A stretch of DNA of 64,000 nt from Actinomadura chibensis NBRC 106107 (GTDB lineage Bacteria > Actinomycetota > Actinomycetes > Streptosporangiales > Streptosporangiaceae): contig NZ_BCQP01000020.1 in assembly GCF_001552135.1 (NCBI RefSeq), positions 1-64,000 of the forward strand. The letters are read 5' to 3'. The first letter of the stretch is position 1, and the number at the start of each line of letters is the position of its first letter. The position numbers and the translations under genes are program-made. A model generated the notes under the pieces. That model was not told the DNA's origin. It searched no databases and was given only the letters and a program-made list of their open reading frames with translations. Positions 28,401-38,457 of this stretch are shown here, piece after piece.

Positions 28401-30142
28401 CGTCCCGCGCACCCCGCACCACCGAAGAGGAAATACTCGCGGGCCTGTTCGCTGAAGTTCTCGGCCTGGAAAACGTCGGCATCGACGACGGATTCTTCGA
28501 CCTTGGCGGCGATTCCATCATCGCGATCCAACTCGTCTCCCGCGCCCGCCAATCCGGATTGGTCATAACCCCGCGCGACGTCTTCCAACACCAAACCGTC
28601 GAAGAACTCGCCACAACGGCGAAACCCGTCAGCGAAGCGAACCAGGTCGAACCGGAACCGCCGCGCGCGGGCATAGGACGAATCCCGGCCACGCCCATCA
28701 TGCGCTGGTTCCAAGCCCTCAACGGCCCGACGACGGGCTACAGCCAGCGGCTGCTCCTCCGGGTCCCGCCGGACCTCGGCGTGGAGAGGCTGACGGCGGC
28801 GCTCCAGACCGTCCTGGACCACCACGACATGCTCCGCCTCCGCGCCACCGCCACCGAATTCGAGGTGCTCGAACCCGGCGCGATCGACGCGGCCCCGCTC
28901 GTCCGGCGCGTCGACGTGTCCGCGCTCGACACACCGTCACTCCGGGCCGTCCTCGCCGACGAGGCGGAGCGGGCCCGCCGCCGACTTGTCCCGTCCGCCG
29001 GGACACTGGCGCAACTGGTCTGGTTCGACGCGGGCCCGGACCGCTCGGGACGCCTCCTCCTCACCCTCCACCACCTCGCCGTGGACGGCGTGACCTGGCG
29101 CATCATCGTCCCGGACCTCGTCACGGCCTGGGCCGGGGGAAACCTCGGCCCCGTCCCGACGTCGTACCGGCGGTGGGCGCGGCGGCTCGCCGCCGCGGCC
29201 TCGGACCCGGCCCGGACGGCCGAGCTGCCGTTCTGGGAGGACGTCCTCGCCACCCCCGACCCGCCCCTCGGCGCGCGCCCCCTGGACCCGGCCGCCGACA
29301 CGTTCGCGACGGCCCGCCACCGCACCCTCGACCTGCCCGCCGACGTCACCGGACCGCTGCTCACCGACGTCCCGGCCGCGTTCCACGGGCGCGTCAACGA
29401 CGTGCTCCTCACCGGCCTCGCCCTCGCCGTCGCCGAATGGCGCCGCGACCGCGGGATCACCGACGACACGGCCGTCCTCATCGACCTCGAAGGGCACGGC
29501 CGGGAGGAGATCGTCCCGGGCGTCGACCTGTCCCGCACGGCGGGCTGGTTCACCTCGATCTTCCCGGTGCGGCTGGACGCCGGACGGGTCGAGCCCGCCG
29601 ACGTCCGCGACGGCGGGCAGGCCGTCGGCACCGCGCTCAAGCGGGTCAAGGAGCAGCTCCGCGAGATCCCCGACAACGGGATCGGCCACGGGATCCTCCG
29701 GCACCTCGCCCGCGCGGCGACCCTCGCCGCCGAGCACCCGCAGATCGCGTTCAACTACCTCGGCCGGTCCGCCGCGCCCGAGGCCGCCGACTGGGCGCCC
29801 GCCGACCGGGCCGACGCCGCCGCGCTCGGCCCCGGCCAGGACGGCGCGCTCGCCCTCGTCCACGCGATCGAGGTCAACGCGCACACCCGCGACCTCCCGG
29901 ACGGCCCCGAGCTGTCCGCGACCTGGACGTGGGCGGGCGCCCTGTTCGAGGACGCGGCGATCGACGACCTCGCCGGACGCTGGTTCGCCGCGCTGCGCGG
30001 CCTCGTCGCGCACGTCGCGGGCGGCGCGTCCGGCGGCCCGGTCGGCGGGTTCACGCCGTCCGACCTGCCCCTCGTGGACCTCGGCCAGGACGAGATCGAC
30101 GAGCTGGCCGCCGAACTCGACGGTGAAGGGGAGCCGGAGTGA
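22430..30142 (+). CDS. Nonribosomal peptide synthetase, modules 4-5: C-A-T / C-A-T-E
   Basis: 2570 residues. The GTG at 22430 has GGAGG 5 nt upstream and overlaps the previous stop by 4 nt, so translation is probably coupled. Module 4: a DCL-type C domain (opening [26 protein letters not shown] at 137) as expected after an epimerase; A at about 454-937 with pocket D-T-M-N-L-G-F-I-D, which I cannot assign; T Ser987. Module 5: LCL C (HHIAADG at 1171); A at about 1510-1990 with the threonine code D-F-W-N-V-G-M-V-H; T Ser2029; E (HHLAVDG at 2214, EGHGR, FNYLGR). It should add X4 and D-Thr. The C-A-T part of module 5 closely matches module 3. Confidence 0.95.
26038..28627 (+). repeat. Module 5 copy of the long repeat shared with module 3
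   Basis: Partner of 18389-20960. Identity is high in the end of C, all of A and T. The stretches just after the shared RPRPAEAS block in the C domain and from the start of E onward diverge, so the exchange is patchy. Confidence 0.85.
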
Positions 30143-33100
30143 GCGCGTCGCAGCTTGAGGACATCCTGCCGCTGTCCCCGTTGCAGCAGGGCCTGTTCTT
30201 CCACGCGCTGTACGACTCGGGCCGCGACGTCTACACCGCGCAGACCGTGGTCGACCTGCGCGGCCCCCTCGACGCGGACGCGCTGCGCGCCGCCGCCGCG
30301 ACCCTGCTGCGCCGGCACGCCAACCTGCGCGCCGGGTTCCGGCAGCGGAAGGAGGGCTCGCCCGTCCAGGTCGTCCACCGGAGGGTCGGGCTGCCGTGGC
30401 GGGACGCCGACCTCTCCGCCCTCCCACGCGACGAGCGCGAGGCCAAGGCCCGCGAGATGGCGGACGCCGAACGCGCCCGCCCGTTCGACATGGCGAAACC
30501 GCCGCTGCTCCGCTTCCTGCTCCTCAAGCTGGCGGACGACCTGCACCGCATGGTCTTCACCAACCACCACATCGTCCTGGACGGCTGGTCCACCCCCGTC
30601 CTCCAGACCGAGCTGTTCGCCCTGTACCTGGCCAAGGGCGACGACACGGGGATGCCGCGCGTCACCCCGTACAAGACCTACCTGGCGTGGCTCGCGAAGC
30701 AGGACCGCGCCGCCGCCGAGGACGCCTGGCGCCGCGCTCTCGACGGCGTCCACGAACCCACCCTCGTGGCCCCGGCCGCGCCCGAGCCCGGCGCGGAACC
30801 TCCCGGACGGGTCAGAACCCGCCTCACCGAAGAATTCACCTCCGCGCTCAGCGCGCGCGCCCGCGCCCACGGCGTCACCCTCAACACGGTGTTGCAGCTC
30901 GCCTGGGGCGTCCTGGTCGGCGGGCTCACCGGTTCGGCCGACGTGGTGTTCGGCGCGGCGGTGTCCGGGCGTCCGCCGGAGCTGCCGGGCGTGGAGCGGA
31001 TGATCGGGCTGTTCATCAACACGCTGCCGGTCCGGGTGCGGGTCCGCCCGGCCGACACCGTCGCCGCCGCGCTGACCCGGCTCCAGGACGAGCAGGCCGC
31101 GCTGCTGCCGCACCACCACCTCGGCCTGTCCGACATCCAGCGCCTCACCGGCGGCGGGACGCTGTTCGACACCATGACCGTCCTGGAGAACTACCCGTTC
31201 GACCAAGAGACGGCGGGCGCCGACCTCGGCGGACTCACCCTCCACGCCGTGGACGGCTACGACGCCTCGCACTACCCGCTGACGCTCGCCGCCATCCCCG
31301 GCCCCCGGCTCTCCCTCCGCATCGACCACCGCGCCGCCCTTCACACCGCGGACGACGCGCGCCGCCTGGCGCGCCGCCTCGTCCGCGTCCTGGAGGCGAT
31401 CGCCCGCCACCCCGACCTGCCGCTCGGCCGGATCGACACCCTGGACGGCGACGAGCGCGCCCTCGTCCTCGACGCCTGGCAGGGACCGGCCGACCGCCGC
31501 CGTCCCGGCACGCTCACCGGGCGCTTCGCCGAGCAGGCCGCGAAGACGCCGCACGTCATCGCCGTCCGCGCCGCCGGGGAGCCGACCACCTACGCGGAGC
31601 TGGACGCGCGGGCCAACCGCCTCGCGCACCGCCTCGCCGGGCTCGGCGTCGGACGCGAGACGCCGGTCGCCGTCCTGCTCGAAAGATCTGCCGACACGGT
31701 GGCGGTATCGCTGGCAATTCTCAAGGCGGGCGGGGCCTACGCGCCAATCCATCACGGCCACCCGCCCGACCGGATGGCATGGGCGGTCGCGGAGGTCGGC
31801 GCGCCCGTCCTCGTCACCGACACCGCGATGCGCGACCGCCTGCCCGGCCTGGACGCCCGTCTGATGGTCGTGGACGACGACCCCGAGATCGCCGCCCAGC
31901 CCGACACGGCCCCGGACGTCCCGTGCCATCCCGAGCAGCTCGCCTGCGTGCTGTTCACGTCGGGGTCGACGGGCGTGCCGAAGGGCGTCATGCTGCGCCA
32001 CCGCGACGCCGTCGACCTCGCCACCGACGGGCGGCTCGGCGGCGGCGCGCACGACCGCGTCCTCGTCCACTCCCCGCACGCCTTCGACGCCTCCCTCTAC
32101 GAGCTGTGGACGCCCCTGCTGCGCGGCGGGACCGCCGTCGTCGCGCCGCCCGGCCCGCTCGACGGCGCGGCCCTCGAGAAGATCATCGCGGCCGAGGACC
32201 TCACCGGCCTGTTCCTCACGACCACCCTGTTCAACCTCGTCGCGGACGAGCGCCCGCACGCGTTCGCGCGGCTCCGCGAGGTGCTGACCGGCGGGGAGGC
32301 GGGCTCGCCCGGCGCGATCCGCAAGGTCCTCGCCGCCTGCCCGGACACCGAGGTCGGCAACGCCTACGGCCCCACCGAGGCCACCACGTACACGACGATC
32401 GCCGGGCAGCGGGCGCGGCTCGCCGACCCGGACGAGACGTCCGCCGTCCTCGGCCGCCCCCTCGACGGCGTGCGCGTCTACGTACTGGACGGCGCGCTCC
32501 GGCCCGTCCCGCCGGGCACCGTCGGCGAGGCGTACCTCGCGGGCGCCGGGGTCGGCCGCGGCTACCTCGGGCGCCCCGCCGCGACCGGGGAGCGCTACGT
32601 CGCCGACCCGTTCGGCCCGCCCGGCGCCCGCATGTACCGGACGGGCGACCTCGTCCGGTGGCGCCCGGACGGCGCGCTCGACTACGTCGACCGCGCCGAC
32701 TCCCAGGTCAAGGTCCGCGGGTTCCGGATCGAGCCGGACGAGGTCGAGGCCGCCGTCGCCGCGCATCCCGCCGTCGCGAACGTCGCCGTCGTCGCCCGCG
32801 ACGACGCGCCCGGCGGCAGGGCCCTCGTCGCCTACGTCATCGCCCCGGCGCTGGACGGCCTGCGCGACTTCGTCAGGGAGCGGCTGCCCGAGTACATGGT
32901 CCCGGCCGCGTTCGTCCGGCTCGACACGTTCCCCGTCGGGCCGAACGGGAAGCTGGACCGGCGCGCCCTGCCCGCGCCCGACTACGGCGGCGCCGCCGCC
33001 GGACGCGCCCCCCGCACCCCGGACGAGGAGCGGCTCTGCGCGATCGTCGCGGACGTCCTCGGGCTCGACCGCGTCGGCGCCGACGCCGGCTTCTTCGACA

Positions 33101-34044
33101 TCGGCGGCGACAGCATCTCCGCGCTGCGGCTCGCCGCCCGCGCGCGGCGGGAGGGCTTCGACCTCACCCCGCGCGACGTGTTCACCCGCCAGACCGTCGA
33201 GGCGCTGGCCGGGACGGCGGAGCCCGAAGGCGACCGGCCGGGGTTCGAGGTGCTGCTCCCGATCCGGACGTCCGGGACGCGGCCGCCTCTCTTCTTCGTC
33301 CACCCGGCGGGCGGGCTGGCGTGGAGCTACCTCCAGTTCCAGCGCCACCTCGGGCCCGACCAGCCGCTCTACGGGCTCCAGGCCCGCGCGTTCACCCGGT
33401 CCGAGCTGCCGGAGTCGGTGGAGGAGATGGCGGCCGACTACCTGGAGCAGGTCCGGAGCGTCCGGCCGTCCGGGCCCTACCACCTCGCGGGATGGTCGCT
33501 CGGCGGGCTCGTCGCCTACGAGATGGCCGTCCGGCTCCAGGACGCGGGCGAGCGCGTCGGCCTGCTCGCCCTCATCGACGCCTACCACGGCCAGGACCTC
33601 GGCTCCGAGCACCGCGACGTCCTCCCCGAGCTGCTGGAGTCGATCGGTGTCGACGCGACCATGGTCGCCCCGGACGGACACCCCGACCTGCCGCGCATCA
33701 TGGCCGTCCTCGCCGAACGCGGCGACGCCCTCGCCACCCTGGGCGAGGACGACCTCGTCAACGTCTACCGCAACTACGAGAACGGCGTCCGCCACGCCGA
33801 GCGGTACCGGCCGGGACGGTTCCGCGGCGACGTCGACTTCTTCACCGCGCTGCGGGGACGCGCCCCCGGCGCGCCGAGCGGGCCGTCCACCTGGGGGCCG
33901 CTCGTCGACGGCGCGGTCGCCGACCACCCCGTCGACGCCGAGCACCACCTGCTCATGGAGCCCGGCCCGGCCGCCGCGCTCGGCGCCGTCCTCGCCGCCC
34001 GCCTCGACGCACTGCACCGCGACCACGGAAAGGGACGCTCATGA
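30139..34044 (+). CDS. Nonribosomal peptide synthetase, terminal module 6: C-A-T-TE
   Basis: 1301 residues from GTG 30139, overlapping the previous stop by 4 nt, with GGGGAG upstream. The C domain is DCL-type ([27 protein letters not shown] at 143), consistent with the upstream D-Thr. A spans about 458-941. Its pocket by alignment is D-A-Y-F-L-G-A-T-Y, close to published isoleucine codes (D-A-F-F-Y-G-I-T-F), so an aliphatic residue is likely. T Ser992 lies in a GGDSIS context. The thioesterase (about 1034-1301) has AGWSLGGL with nucleophile Ser1120, Asp1147 in LIDAY and His1269 or 1270 in AEHHLLMEP. It releases the peptide by hydrolysis or cyclisation; a D-Thr hydroxyl or the Dap amine could be the ring nucleophile (inference). 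Confidence 0.95.
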   Translation: MSASQLEDILPLSPLQQGLFFHALYDSGRDVYTAQTVVDLRGPLDADALRAAAATLLRRHANLRAGFRQRKEGSPVQVVHRRVGLPWRDADLSALPRDEREAKAREMADAERARPFDMAKPPLLRFLLLKLADDLHRMVFTNHHIVLDGWSTPVLQTELFALYLAKGDDTGMPRVTPYKTYLAWLAKQDRAAAEDAWRRALDGVHEPTLVAPAAPEPGAEPPGRVRTRLTEEFTSALSARARAHGVTLNTVLQLAWGVLVGGLTGSADVVFGAAVSGRPPELPGVERMIGLFINTLPVRVRVRPADTVAAALTRLQDEQAALLPHHHLGLSDIQRLTGGGTLFDTMTVLENYPFDQETAGADLGGLTLHAVDGYDASHYPLTLAAIPGPRLSLRIDHRAALHTADDARRLARRLVRVLEAIARHPDLPLGRIDTLDGDERALVLDAWQGPADRRRPGTLTGRFAEQAAKTPHVIAVRAAGEPTTYAELDARANRLAHRLAGLGVGRETPVAVLLERSADTVAVSLAILKAGGAYAPIHHGHPPDRMAWAVAEVGAPVLVTDTAMRDRLPGLDARLMVVDDDPEIAAQPDTAPDVPCHPEQLACVLFTSGSTGVPKGVMLRHRDAVDLATDGRLGGGAHDRVLVHSPHAFDASLYELWTPLLRGGTAVVAPPGPLDGAALEKIIAAEDLTGLFLTTTLFNLVADERPHAFARLREVLTGGEAGSPGAIRKVLAACPDTEVGNAYGPTEATTYTTIAGQRARLADPDETSAVLGRPLDGVRVYVLDGALRPVPPGTVGEAYLAGAGVGRGYLGRPAATGERYVADPFGPPGARMYRTGDLVRWRPDGALDYVDRADSQVKVRGFRIEPDEVEAAVAAHPAVANVAVVARDDAPGGRALVAYVIAPALDGLRDFVRERLPEYMVPAAFVRLDTFPVGPNGKLDRRALPAPDYGGAAAGRAPRTPDEERLCAIVADVLGLDRVGADAGFFDIGGDSISALRLAARARREGFDLTPRDVFTRQTVEALAGTAEPEGDRPGFEVLLPIRTSGTRPPLFFVHPAGGLAWSYLQFQRHLGPDQPLYGLQARAFTRSELPESVEEMAADYLEQVRSVRPSGPYHLAGWSLGGLVAYEMAVRLQDAGERVGLLALIDAYHGQDLGSEHRDVLPELLESIGVDATMVAPDGHPDLPRIMAVLAERGDALATLGEDDLVNVYRNYENGVRHAERYRPGRFRGDVDFFTALRGRAPGAPSGPSTWGPLVDGAVADHPVDAEHHLLMEPGPAAALGAVLAARLDALHRDHGKGRS

Positions 34045-34250
34045 CCAACCCGTTCGAGGACCCCGACGGCGCCTACCTCGTCCTCGTCAACGCCGAGGGC
34101 CAGTACTCGCTGTGGCCGGCGTTCGCCGACGTCCCCGCCGGGTGGACGGTCGCCAAGGACGCCGCCCCCCGGCAGGACTGCCTCGACCACATCGAGGAGA
34201 ACTGGACGGACATGCGGCCGAACAGCCTCATCGAGGCGATGGGCGGCTGA
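34041..34250 (+). CDS. MbtH-like NRPS chaperone
   Basis: 69 residues, starting in the ATGA overlap with the terminal NRPS gene. Sequence marks are those of MbtH proteins: the [19 protein letters not shown] start, the [14 protein letters not shown] block and WTDMRPNSL near the end. MbtH proteins bind adenylation domains and are often required for their solubility and activity. Here the chaperone could also stabilise the split core and tail pair, which is untested. Confidence 0.96.
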   Translation: MTNPFEDPDGAYLVLVNAEGQYSLWPAFADVPAGWTVAKDAAPRQDCLDHIEENWTDMRPNSLIEAMGG

Positions 34251-34252
34251 GG

Positions 34253-34915
34253 GTGGCCGACCCCGCCGGGGCGGCCGACCTCGTCGTCCCCGCGGTCACC
34301 GAGTGGACGATGGAGATGACGGACGCGGCCGACCTGCGTCCCGCGCCGCTGCCCGGGGCCGAGATGACGTTCACGCTCGCCCGGCGCCCGTCGGCGGACG
34401 TGAACCGCGCCCTGTACGCGGCGGTCGGCGCCCGCGTCTGCTGGACGGACCGCTTCCCCTGGACGCACGCCGACTGGCGCGCCTGGGTGGAGCGCCCCGA
34501 GCTGAGCACGTGGCTCGCGCTGGCCGAGGGGACGATCGCCGGGTTCTTCGAGATCGAGGCGCAGCCCGGCGGCGACACCGAGGTCTGCCTCGTCGGCCTC
34601 ACGCCCCCGTTCGTCGGCCGGGGCTGCGGCGGGTACCTCGTCGAGCAGTGCGCCCGGCGGGCCTGGCGGCGCGGGACGCTGTGGGCCGCGGGGACCGGGC
34701 CCGCCTCGCGGGTGTGGCTGCGCACGAGCAGCCTCGACCACCCGAACGCGCTCGCCAATTACCGGCGCCGTGGCTTTAGGGTGGCGGCGGAGGCCACCGC
34801 GCCGAAGCCCGTCCCGGACCCGCGGGTCGCGCCCTGGCCGCTGCCGCACGACCCGCGCCGCGCGGCGCGCGGACCGGCGGCCGCCCGGCGCGAGGAGGAG
34901 GAGTTGATCACGTGA
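34253..34915 (+). CDS. GNAT-family N-acetyltransferase
   Basis: 220 residues from a GTG 2 bp after the MbtH stop. The GNAT core is visible: a TFTLARRPSADVNRALYAA opening, STWLALAEGTIAGFFEIE (beta strands), VCLVGLTPPFVGRGCGGYLV with the acetyl-CoA loop G-R-G-C-G-G, and NALANYRRRGFR at the end. The C-terminal 35 residues are basic and disordered-looking. Its place between the MbtH and TEII genes, with a 4-nt overlap to the latter, suggests it acylates the peptide, for example a Dap amine or Thr hydroxyl, or provides self-protection. Which one cannot be decided from sequence. Confidence 0.85.
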   Translation: MADPAGAADLVVPAVTEWTMEMTDAADLRPAPLPGAEMTFTLARRPSADVNRALYAAVGARVCWTDRFPWTHADWRAWVERPELSTWLALAEGTIAGFFEIEAQPGGDTEVCLVGLTPPFVGRGCGGYLVEQCARRAWRRGTLWAAGTGPASRVWLRTSSLDHPNALANYRRRGFRVAAEATAPKPVPDPRVAPWPLPHDPRRAARGPAAARREEEELIT

Positions 34916-35649
34916 CCTGGTTCCGCTGCCCCGAGAGCCGCCCGTGGGCCCCGCTGCGGCTGTTCTGCCTGCCGCACGCGGGCGGGTCCGCGGTGTTCTA
35001 CCGGCCGTGGGCGAAGGCGGTCGGCCCGGGCCTTGAGGTGCGGGCCGTCCAGTACCCGGGACGCGCCGACCGGCTGGCGGACGACCTCGTGTCCGACGCG
35101 CACCAGCTCGCGCGCATGGTCGCCGGGGCGATGGCCCCGCTGATGGACCGCCCGGCCGCGCTGTTCGGGCACAGCATGGGCGCGATCCTGGCGTACGAGG
35201 TGGCGCGGCTGCTGCAGGAGCGGGGCGTCCCGCCGGTGCACCTGTTCGTGTCCGGGGCCCGCCCGCCGCACGACCGCCACGTCGACGGCGTCGCGGCGCG
35301 CGACGACGACGGCGTGGTCGCGGAGATGGTGCGGCTCGGCGGCACCGACGCCGAGGCGCTGCAGGACCCGGAGCTGCGCGAGATCGTGCTGCCCTACGTC
35401 CGCAACGACTTCACGCTGATCGAGAACTACGCCGAGCGGCCGGGGCCGCGGCTCGGCGTCCCGGTCACCGCGATCATCGGGGACGCCGACCCGCAGGTGT
35501 CGGCGCGGCAGGCCGCCGGATGGGCGCGGGCCACGGACGGCCCGTTCGCGCTGCGCGTCCTGCCGGGCGACCACTTCTACCTGGCGGACCGGCAGCCGGA
35601 GGTCGTCGCCGAGGTGCTCCGCACGCTCGAGGTCCTCGCCGCGCCCTGA
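34912..35649 (+). CDS. Type II thioesterase
   Basis: 245 residues of the alpha/beta-hydrolase fold from GTG 34912, overlapping the acetyltransferase stop by 4 nt. LFCLPHAGGSAVFYRPW at the start, VQYPGRADRL, ALFGHSMGAILAYEVA with the nucleophile Ser88, and LPGDHFYLAD with the catalytic His are typical of editing thioesterases. These remove wrong or stalled acyl groups from carrier domains. It is the last gene of the NRPS operon and is followed by a strong hairpin. Confidence 0.93.
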   Translation: MTWFRCPESRPWAPLRLFCLPHAGGSAVFYRPWAKAVGPGLEVRAVQYPGRADRLADDLVSDAHQLARMVAGAMAPLMDRPAALFGHSMGAILAYEVARLLQERGVPPVHLFVSGARPPHDRHVDGVAARDDDGVVAEMVRLGGTDAEALQDPELREIVLPYVRNDFTLIENYAERPGPRLGVPVTAIIGDADPQVSARQAAGWARATDGPFALRVLPGDHFYLADRQPEVVAEVLRTLEVLAAP

Positions 35650-35672
35650 CCGCCCGGTGCGGAGGAGAACGC

Positions 35673-35714
35673 GGCGGGCCGCCCCGAGGGAGTCCACGAA
35701 AGGGGCGGCCCGCC
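35673..35714. terminator. Strong bidirectional terminator hairpin
   Basis: GGCGGGCCGCCCC (35673-35685) and GGGGCGGCCCGCC (35702-35714) form a perfect 13-bp stem around a 16-nt loop. It lies between the convergent type II thioesterase and S1 protease genes, marking the end of the NRPS operon. Confidence 0.85.
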
Positions 35715-35733
35715 TTGTCCCGGTGTCACCAGG

Positions 35734-36795
35734 TCAGTAGATCGACACCCCGTACACCTGCATGGGCTCGGTGACGGGCTGGAAGTACGTCGTCCCGCCC
35801 GAGCTGCAGTTGCCGCTGCCGCCCGAGGTCAGGCCGAGCGCGGTCGACCCGGCGAACAGCGAGCCGCCGCTGTCGCCCGGCTCGGCGCACACGTTGGTGC
35901 GGATCAGGCCGCTGACGCTGCCCTCCTGGTAGTTCACCGTCGCGTTCAGCTGGTTGACCGAGCCGCCGTGCACCTGGGTGGTGCTGCCGCTGCGCTGCAC
36001 CTGCTGGCCGACGGTGGCGTTCCCGGCGGAGGTGATGTCACGGCTGCCCTGGCCGTAGAGGCTCACGGCGCCCTGCGTGTCGGCGGGCGTCGAGGTGTAC
36101 TTGACGAGCCCGTAGTCGTTGCCGGGGAAGCTGCTCCCGGCGGTGGAGCCGAGCGTCCGGCCCGAGCTGTCGGTCCAGGTCGAGCCGATGTTCGTGCAGT
36201 GCCCGGCGGTGATGAAGTAGTACTCGTTTCCCTTCTTGACGTTGAAGCCCAGCGAGCAGCGCGACCCGCCGGTCTTGATGGCCTCGCCGCCGAGCGTGAA
36301 CTTGCGGAACGCTCCCGCGACGTGCTCGACGCGGAGCGCGGAGCCCTGCTTGGCCGCGGCGGCCTTGACCTTCGCGAGCTTGGCGCCGGTGACCGTGTCG
36401 TCCACGGACAGGACGACCTGGTTGCTCGCCGGGTCCACGGCCCACGCCGTGCCCGGGACGGTCGCGTCGTGCTTCAGCGCGTCCATGACCTTGGTCAGGT
36501 AGGAGCCGCTGCGGCCGACGGTCTGGGGGACGGCGCCCGCCGCGCGGACGGTCCGCGCGGCCTCGGCGTCGGTGACCGTGACGACCAGCTTGCCGCCCTT
36601 CAGGTAGGAGCCCGCGGTGCGGGCGCCGAGCCGGTGGGCGAGCGCCGTCGACACCTCGCCGGGAGCGGGCAGGGCGGCGACGGGCGCGGTGCGGGTCGCG
36701 GACGCGCTGGGAGCGGTGGCGAGGGTCGCGGCCACCAGCCCGGCGGACGCCGTGGTGACGGCGGCGACGAGCACGCGCCTTTGACGTTTCTTCAC
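35734..36795 (-). CDS. Secreted S1-family serine protease (streptogrisin/alpha-lytic type) with propeptide
   Basis: 353 residues. The start is GTG 36795, with GGAGG 5 nt upstream. A Sec signal peptide ([20 protein letters not shown] through PSASA) is followed by a propeptide of about 140 residues and the mature chymotrypsin-like domain. The triad is visible: His in FITAGHC, Asp in GNDYGLVKY, Ser in [11 protein letters not shown]. Cysteines are in the positions expected for disulfides. The propeptide probably acts as a folding chaperone removed by self-cleavage. Its role near two biosynthetic loci is unclear; a lanthipeptide leader-removal role is conceivable but unsupported. Confidence 0.92.
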   Translation of the reverse strand: MKKRQRRVLVAAVTTASAGLVAATLATAPSASATRTAPVAALPAPGEVSTALAHRLGARTAGSYLKGGKLVVTVTDAEAARTVRAAGAVPQTVGRSGSYLTKVMDALKHDATVPGTAWAVDPASNQVVLSVDDTVTGAKLAKVKAAAAKQGSALRVEHVAGAFRKFTLGGEAIKTGGSRCSLGFNVKKGNEYYFITAGHCTNIGSTWTDSSGRTLGSTAGSSFPGNDYGLVKYTSTPADTQGAVSLYGQGSRDITSAGNATVGQQVQRSGSTTQVHGGSVNQLNATVNYQEGSVSGLIRTNVCAEPGDSGGSLFAGSTALGLTSGGSGNCSSGGTTYFQPVTEPMQVYGVSIY

Positions 36796-37218
36796 TTGTG
36801 CCTCCACGGGGGGTTGGGCGCACCCGTCTGGTGCACCGGAGGTGCTCGACATGGTGTGTGAACGGTCAAGGAACACGTAAGACGCAGAAAGTGACCAATT
36901 CAGGACGGAGGGCTTGTCACCCTGGTATTGGATCCGTGGTCAGCGCGCGGACACGCGCCGTCACCGGCCCGGTGGACCGTGCCTTCACCCGGCCCGCGCG
37001 GCGCCGGGGCGGCGACCCTTATTGGACGTCCCATTGAGTAGCGTCCCGCCGGGCGGCGGCGCGGGCGCGACCGGGGAGGCGGGCCCGGAATTGGGACTCT
37101 CCAGCCGCCTCACGGCGGGCGCTTCTGGTGGACCAATCGCCTCACCAGGCGCGATCACATCACCGGTTTCGGTCACGGGATGGTGACGACGGCGCGGTGA
37201 TGACGTGAGAATGGTCCG
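36796..37218. other. 423-bp intergenic region, no gene seen
   Basis: This lies between the start of the leftward protease gene and the start of the rightward ornithine-cyclodeaminase-family gene, so it carries both promoters. Short open frames exist but lack coding-like composition. A small inverted repeat, CGCCT-CACC-AGGCG at 37138-37151, and several GGTGA/TCACC elements near 37140-37200 are the only structures seen. Confidence 0.5.
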
Positions 37219-38172
37219 GTGACGCTCCTTTTGACCCGTTCCGACCTAGAGACACTCCTCGATCCGTCCGAGTGTCTCGACGCCCTCCGCCGCGGCTTCG
37301 GCGCGGCGGAGGGCGCGTCCGCCGCCCGCCGGGTGATCGGCCGGCTGCCCGGCCAGGGCACCGCGACCGCGCTCCTGCCCGGCCTGGTGGCGGGCCTCCC
37401 CGCCTACACGGTGAAGGTGAACGCCAAGTTCCCGGGCAGCCGCCCGGCGCTGCGCGGCGTCGTCTGCCTGCACGACCTCGGCACCGGCGAGCTGCTCGCC
37501 CAGCTCGACTCGGCCACGGTGACCGCGTGGCGCACCGGCCTCGCCGCCGCGCTCGGGACGCACGCGCTGGCCCGCCGCGACGCCCGCTCCGTCGCGGTGA
37601 TCGGCGCGGGCGCGCAGGCCGAGCTGGTCATGCTCGGCCTCTCCGAGCTGCGGGAGGTGGACGCCCTCACCGTCTGCGACCTGGACGCGGGCCGCGCCGC
37701 CGCGTTCGCCGACCGGCACGGCGCCCGGCTCGGCATCGCCGCCGAGGTCGCGGCCGACCCGCGCGACGCCGTCCGGGACGCGGGCGTCGTCGTCATGGCG
37801 ACGTGGGCGCGCCGGCCGATCCTGCACGCCGCGGACGTGCCGCGCGGGACGCACCTCACCTCCCTCGGCGCCGACGAGCCCGGCAAGGCCGAGCTCGGCG
37901 CCGACCTGCTGGAGGGCGCCCGGGTGGTGGTCGACGACGTGCCGCTCGCGGTCGAGATGGGCGTCCTCGCCGAGGCGGGGCTGGACGTCAAGCACGCCGC
38001 CGGAACGCTCCGCGACGTGCTCTGCGGGCAGGTGCCCGGCCGGGTCAGGGGCGGCGAGATCACCGTGTACGCGCCCGTCGGCCTGCCCTGGCAGGACCTC
38101 GCGGTGAGTTGGGCCGCCTACCGGGCCGCCCGCGCCGCGGGAACCGGAACCGAGTTCGATTTCCTGTCCTGA
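37219..38172 (+). CDS. Ornithine cyclodeaminase/mu-crystallin family protein
   Basis: 317 residues from GTG 37219. Seen: YTVKVNAKFPGSRPALRGVV (substrate side, with the family Lys), DSATVTAWRTGLAAALGTHAL, the NAD Rossmann loop VAVIGAGAQAELVMLGL, and TSLGADEPGKAELGADLL. Members cyclise ornithine to proline, reduce ketimines, or act as alanine dehydrogenases. It differs from SbnB in the substrate loop, so it is not a second Dap enzyme. It is separated from the NRPS operon by the protease gene and a terminator; a role in making X1 or X4 is possible but unproven. Confidence 0.85.
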   Translation: MTLLLTRSDLETLLDPSECLDALRRGFGAAEGASAARRVIGRLPGQGTATALLPGLVAGLPAYTVKVNAKFPGSRPALRGVVCLHDLGTGELLAQLDSATVTAWRTGLAAALGTHALARRDARSVAVIGAGAQAELVMLGLSELREVDALTVCDLDAGRAAAFADRHGARLGIAAEVAADPRDAVRDAGVVVMATWARRPILHAADVPRGTHLTSLGADEPGKAELGADLLEGARVVVDDVPLAVEMGVLAEAGLDVKHAAGTLRDVLCGQVPGRVRGGEITVYAPVGLPWQDLAVSWAAYRAARAAGTGTEFDFLS

Positions 38173-38457
38173 CGTCGTTGGACACGCCATTCCCCGGATT
38201 TGTATGCGACCAGATTCCGGTTTTCGTCCGGCCTTTGCAATGACGCCATGAATAGTGTTGACTCCACGCGGTAGGGAATCCCCCTGACTCGACGTCAAGG
38301 TGGTTCTATGAGTGATCATTTTCGTTCGGTGCGCAGTCCGGGGCAACCGGCCCGGTACACCGCCTTACTTTCATCTTCAGAATGGCGTTCGGCAATTACT
38401 CCGCCCGGTCACGCCGCCGTGGCGGAGCCGCCGAATGGCATTGCCAAGGAGACGAAG

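Noticed and set aside
29755..34026. 1423-codon minus-strand open frame opposite the third NRPS gene
   Set aside because: Same reasons: shadow of a strong plus-strand coding region with all motifs in order.
35734..36795. Lanthipeptide leader peptidase role for the S1 protease
   Set aside because: It is over 5 kb from the precursor, behind a terminator and another gene, and has the general layout of secreted streptogrisin-like proteases.
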